The notes: generated by a model from the sequence alone, not told the origin. A stretch of DNA of 64,000 nucleotides from Rodentibacter trehalosifermentans (GCF_002000545.1 NZ_MLHL01000009.1:1-64000), one strand, 5' to 3'; numbered from the stretch's first letter, positions 49,193 to 60,674 are shown. Numbers and translations: made by a program.

Positions 49193-49492
49193 TTATTTTT
49201 TGCAATAGATTCTCATATCTCTCGGGCTATAAATGCCATAAGAAATCATATTTAATAACCCGTTTAAGAAAGTTTGTTGTGTTTGTACTTTAGCCGTGCT
49301 GCCATTGGCACAAACCTCATTGGTCTCTTTTTCAACTTGTTGCCCAATGCCGGCAACAAAGAAATGTTGCATTTTATCGAAACTTGCTTTTTCTTGAGCG
49401 GGTTGTTCAGACACAATATAGGTTTGAGTTGAGCAGCCAACCAGACTTGCCAGTAATATTGCTACAGTTGTAGCGAGTGAGAGTTTTTTCAT
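49193..49492 (-). CDS. Bor/Iss-family lipoprotein (copy 2)
   Basis: The 99-aa lipoprotein (lipobox LVGC) has FFVAGIGQQVEKETNEVCANGSTAKVQTQQTFLNGLLNMISYGIYSPRDMRIYC. It is closer to the E. coli Bor sequence (TQQTFVNGLLGFITLGIYTP) than copy 1. The start at 49490-49492 gives the MKKLSLATTVAILLASLVGC signal; the frame extends upstream to 49573 without a signal. Serum-resistance role inferred by family only. Confidence 0.88.
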   Translation of the reverse strand: MKKLSLATTVAILLASLVGCSTQTYIVSEQPAQEKASFDKMQHFFVAGIGQQVEKETNEVCANGSTAKVQTQQTFLNGLLNMISYGIYSPRDMRIYCKK

Positions 49493-49587
49493 GACGACCT
49501 CATCTGTTTTATATGAAAATTTAGGGGAAATTAAAACTGTAACTGCTAGATTTGTCAAGGCTATCTCTTGCATTTCTAAAAATCAAT

Positions 49588-50136
49588 TTATTTAATCACA
49601 CCACACGCCATACGAGCTCCGCCACCACCCAGTGGCGCCGGGTGATCGGAATGGTTATCTCCACCGGCGTGAATCATCATGGAACGACCACGCACTTCAT
49701 CTAAATGTTTAATGCGTGGAGCTAACACCGGATTGGTTGCGGTGCCGTCATGTAATACGGTTAATGCCGGTAAATCCCCTAAATGGGCATCATCTTGCCA
49801 GGGGTAACCGTGTTGTTTGGCTTCTTTTGGATCCCAGTGACCACCGGCGGCGAGACCTGCGGTGAGTTTGCCGTCTTTTTCTTTTGGTTCACAACTTGGG
49901 TTTTGGTGAAGATGAAAACCGTGTAAACCTTCTGTTAGCCCTTGTAAGTTTGGTGTGAAAACTAAACCATAAGCGGATTCGGTAATCGTGACTGTGCCGA
50001 CATCTTTATTGCCTTTTACCGGGTCAAGTTGTTGCACCTTGACTTCAATGGATTTATCGGTGGCTTGTTGTGCATTGACCAAAGTCGATGTACAAGCAGC
50101 TGTTAACGTTAATGCCAAGAGAGTTTTTAGATTCAT
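49588..50136 (-). CDS. sodC: Periplasmic Cu,Zn superoxide dismutase
   Basis: The 182-aa protein has a signal peptide (to about residue 22) and the SodC metal ligands: [61 protein letters not shown], with the disulfide partner Cys in ARMACGVIK. It destroys superoxide outside the cytoplasm, protecting against host oxidative burst. Monocistronic. Upstream, CATTATAATGAGAATGAG resembles half a Fur box, which is weak evidence. Confidence 0.95.
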   Translation of the reverse strand: MNLKTLLALTLTAACTSTLVNAQQATDKSIEVKVQQLDPVKGNKDVGTVTITESAYGLVFTPNLQGLTEGLHGFHLHQNPSCEPKEKDGKLTAGLAAGGHWDPKEAKQHGYPWQDDAHLGDLPALTVLHDGTATNPVLAPRIKHLDEVRGRSMMIHAGGDNHSDHPAPLGGGGARMACGVIK

Positions 50137-50220
50137 ATAAGCTCCTTATTGTTGAAAACTCATTCTCATTATAATGAAAGATTGGATAATAATTCGACAA
50201 GTTTTTGCAACAATTTAACA

Positions 50221-51879
50221 TTATCGTGTAATTTTTAATTGTTGGTAGAGATAGTGGCGATAATCATTGACCAACTGGCTATCAGCACTGTCTTCCAATT
50301 TGCCCTTGCTTAAATGACGCATCGCTTTATTCGCTTTCATAAAATCATCTTGTGCCGCTAGCCCTGCTACATCCAGCAATACCCCGCCGGCAAAAGCAAG
50401 ATCGAGAAAATCCTGTTCTTGTTTAAAAGTGGTATCAACATTCGTTCTTACCACAAATTGGGTAATGTAATCCGGCAAAGGTAAATCGCCTTTTTTGGCA
50501 GGAATAGCGTTATCAAAGGCCACTTGATGATCGCCAAAATAACCAAAAACAAAGGGCTTATTGCGTTGGTGTAAATAGTCATCCATTTTTTCAATGGCGT
50601 CATTGAGGGCAACAATACGTTGGGTGTAATCATTGAGCGCGGAAATACTCTTATCACTTAGCTCCGGCATAGCAAGGTTATAGCGATTTTCCATATCCAA
50701 ACGATAAGGGCCGTGTTCACGCATGGTGAGCACATAGACAAACAAAGGTTGATTAATGTTTTCCAGTGAAGGGTGCTGTTTTTCTAAAATCATTCTGGTG
50801 TATGTCATCATTTCTTCACTGCTGATCGTCCACAAATTTTTACTCAAAGGAGCAGGGTAGCCTAAATCTTGCGGTTGTAACATTAAATCAAAACCAAAAT
50901 GATCGTAAGCGGATTTTGCGTTGTAGTTACCTTTGGTGAAAGGCGAAAGTGCGACACAAAAATAACCTTGTGCCCGTAAATTTTTAACAAAACTTGATTG
51001 TAAATGTGGCACAACAGAATAGAACACGCCACTGGCTAATGCGCCAAAATCTGTACAAGGCACGCCGGCAAGAAAACTAAACTCCGATCGCCAAGTGGCC
51101 CCCGCAAAAGTATGCACCCGTAATGGCGAGATAAATACCGTATCATTTTGCTGTTCAAACATTGGTAAAGGGGGAATATTTTGTTGGGTGAAAGCAAATT
51201 GATGCGGATTCAGGGTGGATTCTAACAACGCCACCACAATATCCGGTTTGGTGGTGGGTGCTTGCTCTGTTTGCTCAGCATAAAGTGCGGTCATTTTTTT
51301 CGTAAAATTTTCACCTTCTCCGAGGAATTGTGGCACTTTAAAGAATATCCCCCGGCAAGACATCGGTAAATTTAAAAAGACATCACGTCCATCGTCCGGT
51401 AAAGAATCCAACCAAACCTGTAAAGCCTGAGGTTTTTTGGAATAATGCCACATAAGGGCAAAGCTGCAGAGAAATAATATCCCTCCGAAAAGATGCCCGA
51501 ATGCGCCTAAGGATTCGACATCTGACCAGCCGAAAATCGCATAGCCAAGTAAGCCGAGCAAGCCTATCACGCCGACTAATGCCCCTTTATAGTGCATAAG
51601 GGTTTCCCAGTTTCGCCAATCCACCACAAGAAAAAAATCGGAAATGAGTAAGGGCTGTTTGTAATAATGGATTTTCAAGCGGTGGAATAACATCAATGCA
51701 ACAAAGAGGACGGAGGCGAAATTAAGCGCGCGTTGCCATTGCCCGGTGAGGGCAAGCATTCCGCCGAAGAAGAAAACAAATAACGAAATGGCAAAGAGAT
51801 AAGTCCATCGGTAATGGGAATTGATGATAAAAATTATTGCCGCAATAGTAAATAAAGCTAAAAAGGTGTAAGCAATCAT
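50221..51879 (-). CDS. Sulfatase-fold membrane transferase (LTA-synthase / PEtn-transferase type)
   Basis: The 552-aa protein has four or five N-terminal membrane helices (to about residue 155). A periplasmic alkaline-phosphatase-fold domain follows with VVALLESTLNPHQF (metal Glu), FAGATWRSEFSFLAGVPC (catalytic Thr region), MREHGPYR and FGYFGDHQVAF (metal Asp-His). Enzymes of this type move phosphoglycerol or phosphoethanolamine onto surface glycans or lipid A. Which substrate is used cannot be read. I start it at 51877-51879 (AAGGAA site); the frame runs 10 residues further upstream. Confidence 0.82.
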   Translation of the reverse strand: MIAYTFLALFTIAAIIFIINSHYRWTYLFAISLFVFFFGGMLALTGQWQRALNFASVLFVALMLFHRLKIHYYKQPLLISDFFLVVDWRNWETLMHYKGALVGVIGLLGLLGYAIFGWSDVESLGAFGHLFGGILFLCSFALMWHYSKKPQALQVWLDSLPDDGRDVFLNLPMSCRGIFFKVPQFLGEGENFTKKMTALYAEQTEQAPTTKPDIVVALLESTLNPHQFAFTQQNIPPLPMFEQQNDTVFISPLRVHTFAGATWRSEFSFLAGVPCTDFGALASGVFYSVVPHLQSSFVKNLRAQGYFCVALSPFTKGNYNAKSAYDHFGFDLMLQPQDLGYPAPLSKNLWTISSEEMMTYTRMILEKQHPSLENINQPLFVYVLTMREHGPYRLDMENRYNLAMPELSDKSISALNDYTQRIVALNDAIEKMDDYLHQRNKPFVFGYFGDHQVAFDNAIPAKKGDLPLPDYITQFVVRTNVDTTFKQEQDFLDLAFAGGVLLDVAGLAAQDDFMKANKAMRHLSKGKLEDSADSQLVNDYRHYLYQQLKITR

Positions 51880-51971
51880 TGCATTATTCCTTGTAATGAT
51901 AAGTGTCAAGTCACCTGCGAGATAATAGGGGGAAGGGGAAAAGCTGTCAAACGCTATCAGGGAATTTCAGA

Positions 51972-52010
51972 AAGTGCGGTGAAAAAATGCCGAGAATTTT
52001 CACCGCACTT
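51972..52010 (-). terminator. USS-pair terminator of the leu operon
   Basis: AAGTGCGGTGAAAA (51972-51985) pairs perfectly with TTTTCACCGCACTT (51997-52010), a 14-bp stem just after the leuD stop. Confidence 0.75.
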
Positions 52011-52017
52011 GAATGTA

Positions 52018-52620
52018 TTAACGCAAAAATGCCGGGATATTTTTCTCGTATTCGGCGATTTTGTTTTCGTGCTGAAGGGTAAGCCCGATATTATCTAAGC
52101 CATTTAATAAGCAATGGCGACGGAATTCATCTAATTCAAAGTGATAGATTTTCTCGCCTACGGTCACTGTCATGGCTTCTAAATCCACATGAATTTGTTT
52201 ACCTTCATTTGCCCATACCCATTGGAAGATTTCTTCTACTTCTTGCTCGCTCAAACGAATTGGTAGCATATGATTGTTTAAGCTATTGTTATAGAAAATA
52301 TCGGCAAAACTTGGGGCGATCATCACTTTAAAACCGTAATCGGCCAGTGCCCAAGGGGCGTGTTCACGAGAAGAACCGCAACCGAGATTTTTACGCGCAA
52401 GTAAAATGGTTGCCCCTTGATATTGTGGAAAGTTCAACACAAATTCCGGGTTCGGTTGTGTACCTTCTGCATCTAAATAACGCCATTCGTGGAATAAATG
52501 TTTGCCAAAGCCTACTCGTGTAATGGCTTGTAAAAATTGCTTAGGAATGATGGCATCCGTATCCACATTTGCCGCATCCAATGGTACGACTAAGCCTGAA
52601 AGTTGTTTAAATCCTGCCAT
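52018..52620 (-). CDS. leuD: 3-isopropylmalate dehydratase small subunit
   Basis: The 200-aa aconitase swivel-domain subunit has [20 protein letters not shown] and the [19 protein letters not shown] loop. With LeuC it isomerises 2- to 3-isopropylmalate in leucine synthesis. Lies 13 bp after leuC. Confidence 0.96.
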   Translation of the reverse strand: MAGFKQLSGLVVPLDAANVDTDAIIPKQFLQAITRVGFGKHLFHEWRYLDAEGTQPNPEFVLNFPQYQGATILLARKNLGCGSSREHAPWALADYGFKVMIAPSFADIFYNNSLNNHMLPIRLSEQEVEEIFQWVWANEGKQIHVDLEAMTVTVGEKIYHFELDEFRRHCLLNGLDNIGLTLQHENKIAEYEKNIPAFLR

Positions 52621-52633
52621 TTTATTTTCCTCT

Positions 52634-54043
52634 TTAATTTAATGCCACATCACGAATATCAACAAATTTACCGAACATACCCGCAGCCGCCGCCATGGCC
52701 GGGCTGACAAGGTGGGTTCGGCCGTTACGGCCTTGACGACCTTCAAAGTTGCGGTTGCTGGTGGAGGCGCAACGTTCCCATTCGCCTAGGCGGTCATCAT
52801 TCATCCCTAAACACATAGAGCATCCCGGGTTACGCCATTCGGCACCTGCTTCAATAAAGATTTTATCTAAGCCTTCTTTTTCTGCCTGTTCTTTGACAAG
52901 CCCTGAACCCGGCACGACGAGAATACGTTTCACGTTATCGGCTTTTTTACGCCCTTTCATCACAGCCGCAGCAGCACGCAAATCTTCAATACGGGCATTG
53001 GTACAAGAGCCGATAAAGACTTGATCTACGCTAATATCCTTCAAATCCGTATTCGCTTCTAAACCAATGTATTGTAAGGCTTTTTCGGCAGATGCACGGG
53101 TGATAGGATCGTCCATTTCTGCAGGATTAGGCACTAACTGATTAATGCCAATCACCTGCCCCGGGTTGGTTCCCCAAGTGACTTGTGGTGCAATATCTTT
53201 GGCGTCTAAGGTGACAACCGTATCAAATTCTGCATCATCATCGGATTTTAGGGTTTTCCAGTATTCCACTGCATCATCCCAATCTTTCCCTTTCGGTGCA
53301 TAAGGGCGACCTTTTAAATAGGCAAAGGTGGTTTCATCAGGTGCAATTAAACCGGCTTTTGCGCCCATTTCAATTGCCATATTACAAACGGTCATTCGCC
53401 CTTCCATGGAAAGATCACGAATGGCTTCACCGCAAAATTCTACAACGTGTCCTGTGCCGCCCGCCATGGTGGTTTTACCGATGATAGCAAGGATAATATC
53501 TTTGGCGGTAATACCCGGTGCAACCTTACCTCGCACCTCTATTTTCATGCTTTTCGCCCGTGCTTGCTTTAAGGTTTGGGTGGCTAAAACATGTTCCACT
53601 TCAGAGGTACCGATACCAAATGCCAATGCACCGAATGCACCGTGAGTGGCCGTGTGGGAATCCCCACAAACAATGGTCATCCCCGGTAGGGTTAAGCCTT
53701 GTTCGGGCCCCATGACGTGCACAATCCCTTGTTCTTTCGTCTTCATATCGAACAATTGAATACCCGTCGCTTTGGTATTTTTTTCCAGTTCTAATACTTG
53801 AATTTTTGCCTGACCTTCTAATTTATTCACATCACGCACTTGAGTGGAAATGCTGTGATCCATCGTGCCGAAGGTTTTTCCCACCTGACGCACATTGCGA
53901 CCTGCTACACGCAAGCCGTCAAAGGCTTGTGGTGAAGTCACTTCGTGAATCAAATGGCGATTAATATACAAAATTGGCGTTTCGCCTTGTGCTTCGTAAA
54001 CAATGTGAGCATCGAATAATTTTTGATAAAGTGTTTTTGCCAT
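52634..54043 (-). CDS. leuC: 3-isopropylmalate dehydratase large subunit
   Basis: The 469-aa Fe-S aconitase-family subunit has [32 protein letters not shown] and the three cluster cysteines ([23 protein letters not shown]). Works with LeuD. Its start is separated from leuB by a 155-bp spacer that holds a palindromic repeat. Confidence 0.97.
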   Translation of the reverse strand: MAKTLYQKLFDAHIVYEAQGETPILYINRHLIHEVTSPQAFDGLRVAGRNVRQVGKTFGTMDHSISTQVRDVNKLEGQAKIQVLELEKNTKATGIQLFDMKTKEQGIVHVMGPEQGLTLPGMTIVCGDSHTATHGAFGALAFGIGTSEVEHVLATQTLKQARAKSMKIEVRGKVAPGITAKDIILAIIGKTTMAGGTGHVVEFCGEAIRDLSMEGRMTVCNMAIEMGAKAGLIAPDETTFAYLKGRPYAPKGKDWDDAVEYWKTLKSDDDAEFDTVVTLDAKDIAPQVTWGTNPGQVIGINQLVPNPAEMDDPITRASAEKALQYIGLEANTDLKDISVDQVFIGSCTNARIEDLRAAAAVMKGRKKADNVKRILVVPGSGLVKEQAEKEGLDKIFIEAGAEWRNPGCSMCLGMNDDRLGEWERCASTSNRNFEGRQGRNGRTHLVSPAMAAAAGMFGKFVDIRDVALN

Positions 54044-54109
54044 AATTTTTTCTCTGTTTTATGAGGGAGAAAGTGCGGTTGAAAAATACGTTAGATTTTG
54101 ACCACACTT

Positions 54110-54196
54110 GTAGGGTGTGTGGATTGGTACAATCCACACACGCACCAATTTATTTTAGGTTATTCGTGCGTGAACCCAAGGGTTCACACACCCTAC
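54110..54196. repeat. 87-bp palindromic repeat element with 12-bp terminal inverted repeats
   Basis: GTAGGGTGTGTG (54110-54121) and CACACACCCTAC (54185-54196) are perfect inverted repeats. Inside are a 12-bp hairpin GTGTGTGGATTG/CAATCCACACAC (54115-54141) and a smaller GTGAACCC/GGGTTCAC hairpin. It looks like a REP/MITE-type element in the leuB-leuC spacer and would form a cloverleaf-like structure in the leu mRNA. Copies elsewhere cannot be checked here. Confidence 0.75.
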
Positions 54197-54198
54197 GA

Positions 54199-55779
<1,581 letters not shown>

Positions 55780-55790
55780 CCTGAACGGGA

Positions 55791-57344
55791 TTAAGCCCCG
55801 ACTGCTTTATGATGTTTAATATCCGCCACTTTATGAGCTCGATAAATCGCATTAATCGCATGCACCAACGCCAATGCGGAGGATTCCACAATATCTGTGG
55901 CTAATCCCACACCGTGGAATTTTCTGCCTTCGTGTTCTACCACAATATCTACTTGGCCTAGGGCTTCTGCGCCTTCGCCTTTAGCGGTGAGGTGGTAGTG
56001 GGACATTTTGATGTCTAAGCCTGTTAAGGTCAAAATCGCATTATAGACGGCATCGACCGGGCCGTTTCCACCGATAGAGGAGGTGCTTAATTTTTCGCCG
56101 TCTAATTGTAGTTGAACAAAGGCGGTGGCAGGGTATTCTTTGGTCGAGTGCGCAGAAAGTTTATCCAATACCAAACGATCTTCATCGCCTTGTTGCATAT
56201 CAATAAAGGCTAAGGCTTCTAAATCGTAATCAAACACTTGCCCTTTTTTATCGGCTAATTTCAAAAACGCATCGTATAATTTATCCAAATCATAATCTTG
56301 CTCGGTGTACCCCATATCCGCCATATGGCCTTTCACTGCGGCACGACCGGAACGGGCGGTGAGGTTCAATTTCTCTTTTTTCAACCCAATGGTTTCCGGC
56401 GACATAATTTCGTAGGTATTTTTATTTTTTAACATTCCGTCTTGATGAATACCGGAAGAATGGGCGAAAGCGTTAGAACCCACAATGGCTTTATTCGGTT
56501 GAATTGGCATATTGCAAAGCTGGCTCACCATTTGGCTGACACGGTGGATCTCTTGCGTGTTAATACGGGTATCCACACCGAACAATTCTTGACGGATTTT
56601 AATCGCCATGACCACTTCTTCAAGGGCGGTATTACCGGCACGTTCGCCGATACCATTAATCGTACATTCAATTTGACGTGCCCCATTTTGTACTGCGGTT
56701 AAGGAATTGGCAGTTGCCATACCCAAATCGTTATGGCAATGCACGGAAATCACCGCTTTATCGATATTCGGTACTCGGTTACGCACTTGCGCAATAATAT
56801 TACCGTATTCCGTTGGCAAGCAATAACCTACGGTATCAGGGATATTAACGGTGGTCGCCCCGGCGTTGATTGCCGCCTCGACAATACGACAAATATTATC
56901 AATACCGGTACGACCGGCATCTTCGCAGGAAAATTCTACATCGTCGGTGTAATTACGGGCACGTTTTACTGCCGCTACCGCCATTTCTACCACCTCATCA
57001 AAGGTGCGTTTTAATTTCGCTTCCACGTGCAAGGCAGAACTGGCGATAAAGGTGTGAATACGGAAGGCTTCCGCCACTTTTAAGGCTTCATAGGCAGCAT
57101 CAATATCTTTATCCACTGCTCGGGATAACGCTGCCACACGCGAATTTTTGATATGGCGTGCAATGGTTTGCACAGATTCAAAATCTCCTTGGGAAGAAAC
57201 CGGAAAACCCACTTCCATCACATCCACCCCTAAGCGTTCCAACGCCAAGGCAATTTGCAATTTTTCTTTCACGGTCAAACTTGCTTTTAATGCTTGTTCG
57301 CCATCACGCAACGTGGTGTCAAAAATAATCACACGATCTGTCAT
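55791..57344 (-). CDS. leuA: 2-isopropylmalate synthase
   Basis: The 517-aa HMGL-like TIM-barrel enzyme condenses acetyl-CoA and 2-ketoisovalerate, the committed step of leucine synthesis. [61 protein letters not shown] and the C-terminal LeuA_dimer allosteric domain are present, so leucine feedback is expected. It is first in the operon, behind a leader peptide and attenuator. Compared with E. coli it has QALKAS where I recall QALQAS. Confidence 0.97.
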   Translation of the reverse strand: MTDRVIIFDTTLRDGEQALKASLTVKEKLQIALALERLGVDVMEVGFPVSSQGDFESVQTIARHIKNSRVAALSRAVDKDIDAAYEALKVAEAFRIHTFIASSALHVEAKLKRTFDEVVEMAVAAVKRARNYTDDVEFSCEDAGRTGIDNICRIVEAAINAGATTVNIPDTVGYCLPTEYGNIIAQVRNRVPNIDKAVISVHCHNDLGMATANSLTAVQNGARQIECTINGIGERAGNTALEEVVMAIKIRQELFGVDTRINTQEIHRVSQMVSQLCNMPIQPNKAIVGSNAFAHSSGIHQDGMLKNKNTYEIMSPETIGLKKEKLNLTARSGRAAVKGHMADMGYTEQDYDLDKLYDAFLKLADKKGQVFDYDLEALAFIDMQQGDEDRLVLDKLSAHSTKEYPATAFVQLQLDGEKLSTSSIGGNGPVDAVYNAILTLTGLDIKMSHYHLTAKGEGAEALGQVDIVVEHEGRKFHGVGLATDIVESSALALVHAINAIYRAHKVADIKHHKAVGA

Positions 57345-57403
57345 AACAATGTCCTTCTAAAATCACGCCAAAAGTGCGGTTGTTTTTTGCAAAATTTTTT
57401 AAA

Positions 57404-57434
57404 CAAAAACCCGCAACTTTTTGAAGTGCGGGTT
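57404..57434 (-). terminator. Transcription attenuator of leuABCD
   Basis: On the minus strand AACCCGCA (57434-57427) pairs with TGCGGGTT (57415-57408), followed by TTTGTTT. It lies 46 bp after the leader-peptide stop and 60 bp before leuA. Confidence 0.85.
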
Positions 57435-57479
57435 GGTTGAATGAAGAGGATTTACATTGACTTGTTTTTCATCCACAAC

Positions 57480-57539
57480 TTAGCCGCACAAAGCATGTGA
57501 GCGCAGCAGGTTGAGGGATAAAAAAACAGAAGAAAACAT
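57480..57539 (-). CDS. leuL: leu operon leader peptide
   Basis: The 19-codon frame MFSSVFLSLNLLRSHALCG contains five Leu codons (TTA, CTC, CTG, CTG, TTG), four of them within six positions. AGGA lies 7 nt before the ATG. The transcription attenuator follows. When charged leucyl-tRNA is scarce, a ribosome stalled on these codons would prevent terminator formation, the classical attenuation scheme. Confidence 0.85.
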   Translation of the reverse strand: MFSSVFLSLNLLRSHALCG

Positions 57540-57575
57540 AAAAATCCTATGAAAATTCGTTGTAAAACCCTTGCT

Positions 57576-57603
57576 ATGTTACGAATAAATCAAACGCTGT
57601 CAA
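57576..57603 (-). promoter_or_regulatory. Promoter of the leu operon
   Basis: On the minus strand -35 TTGACA (57603-57598), a 16-bp spacer and -10 TAACAT (57581-57576) lie about 35 bp upstream of leuL. The remaining gap up to 57855 holds an imperfect uptake signal and AT-rich sequence, with no gene that I can see. Confidence 0.65.
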
Positions 57604-57854
57604 ATGCTTTTTTAGCGTTTTATCTTTTAATTTTAGATATTTACCGAAATAATCTAGAAGATTAAACTAAAAACCTCTTCATTTACAGATGAAAATGCCA
57701 AATAATTTAGCTTAACCTTGCTTTTTCTCTACTTTTTATTCATTTCTAAGGCTACAAAAAAATCATCAATTTTTTTGTTTTTACGCTTTTTAGGCAAAAG
57801 TGCAGTAGAAAAAACGGTCGTTTTTTCCTTTCTCATCGAATTTAGCTCTTTATG

Positions 57855-57888
57855 AAAAAAGAACCCTTCCATAAGGTGAAGGGTTCTT
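57855..57888 (-). terminator. Terminator of the Sel1-repeat gene
   Basis: On the minus strand AAGAACCCTTC and GAAGGGTTCTT form a perfect 11-bp stem followed by TTTTTT, 11 bp after the stop. Confidence 0.9.
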
Positions 57889-57898
57889 TTCCGAGGTT

Positions 57899-59881
57899 TT
57901 AATTTTCCTTTTTATTTTTTGATCTTTTGCCAAGTAAAAACGCAATCAGTGCCAGCACTAACGCCCCGAAGCCACCCAATATAGCAGCCCAATATTCACC
58001 AAATATTTTTTCAAGCGGGTTTGGAAGGTTTTGCAATCTTTCATCTTGATAATTTTGACATCCGTCCTGGCTACCGTTATCACAAGCCAGTCCAAATAAT
58101 TCTTTGGCTTTATATAAATCTTGTCGTACGGTTTTACCGTTTAAATATTGCAATCCCAGTGTATTTTGTGCTGCCGAGTGATTTTGTTTCGCGGCTTGGG
58201 TTAAATAATCAAGACCTTTAGGAATATCTTTTTTATAACCAAAATATTCGTTATCTTCTTGAGTTCTCCAACCCAACCAAAATTTTCCTAACCAATATTG
58301 CGCTTCTTGATTATTCATTTCAGCTGCTTTCGTTATAAATTCAAGAGCTTGCTGTTTATTTTCTTCTACCCCCCATCCTCCATGATAATTAAGTGCAAGT
58401 TGATACAAAGCTTCTGCATTTTTAGGCTCATTTTTTACTTTGGCTAAATTTACCTCAAAGTCCGCCTTGCCTTTTTCAATGAGATTTTTTGCAAATTCTT
58501 TTCTAAACTCTGCCTCACGCTCTTTCTCCTCTTTACGTTCTCTTTCCCAGCGTTCCGCCATACTTTCAGCACTTTCGACTAAAAACATATCTTTCATATT
58601 ATTGTAATTATTACAGCCGTTCTGATCGCCTAAATCACAACCTTTACCATAAAGCTCACGGGCTTTGTGTTTATCTTGTCTTGTGCCATAGCCATTTTCA
58701 TAAAGATAACCAAGATTTGTGGTAGCTGCGGCATGTTTTTGTTCCGCCGCTTTTTCATACCATTTTTTGGCTTGAATATAATCTTGTTCTACCCCTTCTC
58801 CTATATAATACGACACACCAAGATTAAATTGCGCCTCCGTATAGCCTTGTTCGGCGGCTTTTGTGAACCATTTTACCGCTTCAGTATAATCTTGTTTTAC
58901 CCCTTCTCCTCTGTCATACGACATACCAAGATTAAATTGCGCATTTGCATACCCCTGTTCGGCGGCTTTTGTGAACCATTTCACCGCTTCGGTATAATCT
59001 TGTTTTACCCCTCGTCCACTGACATACATAAAACCAAGATTATATTGTCCAACTGAATTCCCCTGTTCAGCGGCTTTTGTGTACCACTTTATCGCCTCGA
59101 CATCATCTTGTTTTACGCCTCGTCCATTGGCATACATCCCACCAAGATTAGATTGTGCATTTGCATCCCCTTGTTTGGCAGCTTTTCTATACCACTTTAC
59201 CGCTTCAACATAATCTTGTTTTACCCCTTTTCCTCCTTCATACGACATACCAAGATGAAATTGCGCCTCCACATTGCCTTGTTCGGCGGCTTTTGTGTAC
59301 CATTTTGCGGCTTCGGCATCATCTTGTTTTACGCCTTCTCCTCTTTCATATGATACACCAAGATTAAATTGCGCATTTGCATACCCCTGTTCGGCGGCTT
59401 TTGTGAACCATTTCACCGCTTCGGTATAATCTTGTTTTACCCCTTGCCCACTGACATACATAAAACCAAGATAATATTGTGCAACTGCATACCCCTGTTC
59501 GGCGGCTTTTGTGTACCATTTTGCGGCTTCGGCATCATCTTGTTTTACCCCTTGTCCATGGACATACATACTACCAAGATTAGATTGTGCAACTACTGCC
59601 CCCTGTTCGGCGGCTTTTGTTAACCACTTTACAGCTTCAACATAATCTTGTTTTACACCTTGCCCTTCCGCATACATAAACCCAAGATTATCTTGTGCCT
59701 TTACGTCACCTTGTTCTGCTAACGGTTTCCATAAACTAAACGCTGTTTGATAATCACCTTTCTCAATAGCTTTAACTCCTTGTAGAAATTGAGCTTCATC
59801 GTTTTCGTAATTAGCCAAAGCAATAGGGCTTGTGGTGGTAGAAAAAGCAAAAAGTGCGGTGAAAAGTTTGGTTAGTTTCAT
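57899..59881 (-). CDS. Secreted/membrane Sel1-repeat (TPR-like) protein
   Basis: The 660-aa protein has a signal peptide (to about residue 23), about ten consecutive 36-residue Sel1-like repeats (~45-400; unit A-x-x-x-LG-x-MY-x-x-G-x-GVKQD-x-x-EA-x-KW-x-x-KAAEQG), and a charged coiled segment (MAERWERERKEEKEREAEF, ~430-465). Two or three more diverged repeats follow, then a C-terminal membrane helix (WAAILGGFGALVLALIAFLLG) with a basic tail. Sel1 repeats bind other proteins; bacterial examples include HcpC and LpnE. The repeats are near-identical at DNA level (108-bp periodicity). It is the second gene after a small membrane protein, so they may act together. Function unknown. Confidence 0.85.
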   Translation of the reverse strand: MKLTKLFTALFAFSTTTSPIALANYENDEAQFLQGVKAIEKGDYQTAFSLWKPLAEQGDVKAQDNLGFMYAEGQGVKQDYVEAVKWLTKAAEQGAVVAQSNLGSMYVHGQGVKQDDAEAAKWYTKAAEQGYAVAQYYLGFMYVSGQGVKQDYTEAVKWFTKAAEQGYANAQFNLGVSYERGEGVKQDDAEAAKWYTKAAEQGNVEAQFHLGMSYEGGKGVKQDYVEAVKWYRKAAKQGDANAQSNLGGMYANGRGVKQDDVEAIKWYTKAAEQGNSVGQYNLGFMYVSGRGVKQDYTEAVKWFTKAAEQGYANAQFNLGMSYDRGEGVKQDYTEAVKWFTKAAEQGYTEAQFNLGVSYYIGEGVEQDYIQAKKWYEKAAEQKHAAATTNLGYLYENGYGTRQDKHKARELYGKGCDLGDQNGCNNYNNMKDMFLVESAESMAERWERERKEEKEREAEFRKEFAKNLIEKGKADFEVNLAKVKNEPKNAEALYQLALNYHGGWGVEENKQQALEFITKAAEMNNQEAQYWLGKFWLGWRTQEDNEYFGYKKDIPKGLDYLTQAAKQNHSAAQNTLGLQYLNGKTVRQDLYKAKELFGLACDNGSQDGCQNYQDERLQNLPNPLEKIFGEYWAAILGGFGALVLALIAFLLGKRSKNKKEN

Positions 59882-59894
59882 TTGAAATACCTTC

Positions 59895-60509
59895 TTATTT
59901 AATTTCCTTGTTAAGTTGTTTTAAAAACGCTTTTTGTTTTTGTGCATATTCGTTAATTAAAGGAATAAATTCATCAATATCCGGTTGAACATCATAAATA
60001 AAATAATTTCCATCTTGTGTTTGTTGACTATGAAATCCTTCAGATAAAGTAGTTTTTATTCTTTTATATCTTTGGTGTAGATTGGTGAGGTCATCTTTGA
60101 AGTCTTGAATAATATTCCGAGTTTTACTTTGTGAAACCACATAAATCTCATCAAGTCGGTTTAAATAAAATTCAATATTCCAATTGGTATGCCACACTTT
60201 TGAGTAATATTCTTCAATATCGTCATAATCCGTATTAAAACGATTAAAAGTCGGTATAAAATGTTGACGATAATTGTCTTTCAATTCCCTAATACATCTT
60301 AAAATTTTGTCGGTTTTCCATATTTTGTAGGTGCTTCTTAAGGCTAATCCGGAAAAAATGGCAGCGATTAATGCCCCTATTCCTGATAGCCATTCGTGTA
60401 GTTTTCCTGAAAGAAAATCCATGTAAATACTATTTGCCATAACAATACCAAAAAGTGTGCCGGCTATTAGCCCAATTGAGAATTTAGCGGTTGACCATAA
60501 TTGCTTCAT
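59895..60509 (-). CDS. Membrane protein, unknown, upstream of the Sel1 gene
   Basis: The 204-aa protein has two adjacent membrane helices near the N-terminus (SIGLIAGTLFGIVMANSIYM, ~12-31; WLSGIGALIAAIFSGLALRS, ~39-58). A hydrophilic, largely helical and aromatic-rich cytoplasmic part follows (DDIEEYYSKVWHTNWNIEFY). No catalytic motif is visible and I do not recognise the family. It ends 13 bp before the Sel1-repeat gene, so the two probably form an operon. There is no strong ribosome site before the ATG. Confidence 0.65.
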   Translation of the reverse strand: MKQLWSTAKFSIGLIAGTLFGIVMANSIYMDFLSGKLHEWLSGIGALIAAIFSGLALRSTYKIWKTDKILRCIRELKDNYRQHFIPTFNRFNTDYDDIEEYYSKVWHTNWNIEFYLNRLDEIYVVSQSKTRNIIQDFKDDLTNLHQRYKRIKTTLSEGFHSQQTQDGNYFIYDVQPDIDEFIPLINEYAQKQKAFLKQLNKEIK

Positions 60510-60674
60510 TTTTAAACATAAAACCAGTGAAATAAAACCCGCCTATTGAAAAAAAAAAAACGATTGTGTCAAGCTATTAAAGAGTGGTTTTGCAAGTTTT
60601 TGAGAAAAAACTGAGGGAGCGGATTTTTGAGCAGATAGAGAAAGGTGGGCGGATTACCTGACTTTGATTTCTAT

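Noticed and set aside
50150-50185. Fur box upstream of sodC
   Set aside because: Only a half-site-like ATAATGAGAATGAG is visible; no 6-1-6 symmetry.
58667-59623. Several plus-strand frames opposite the Sel1 gene
   Set aside because: They are repeated antisense shadows with 36-residue periodicity caused by the Sel1 tandem repeats.
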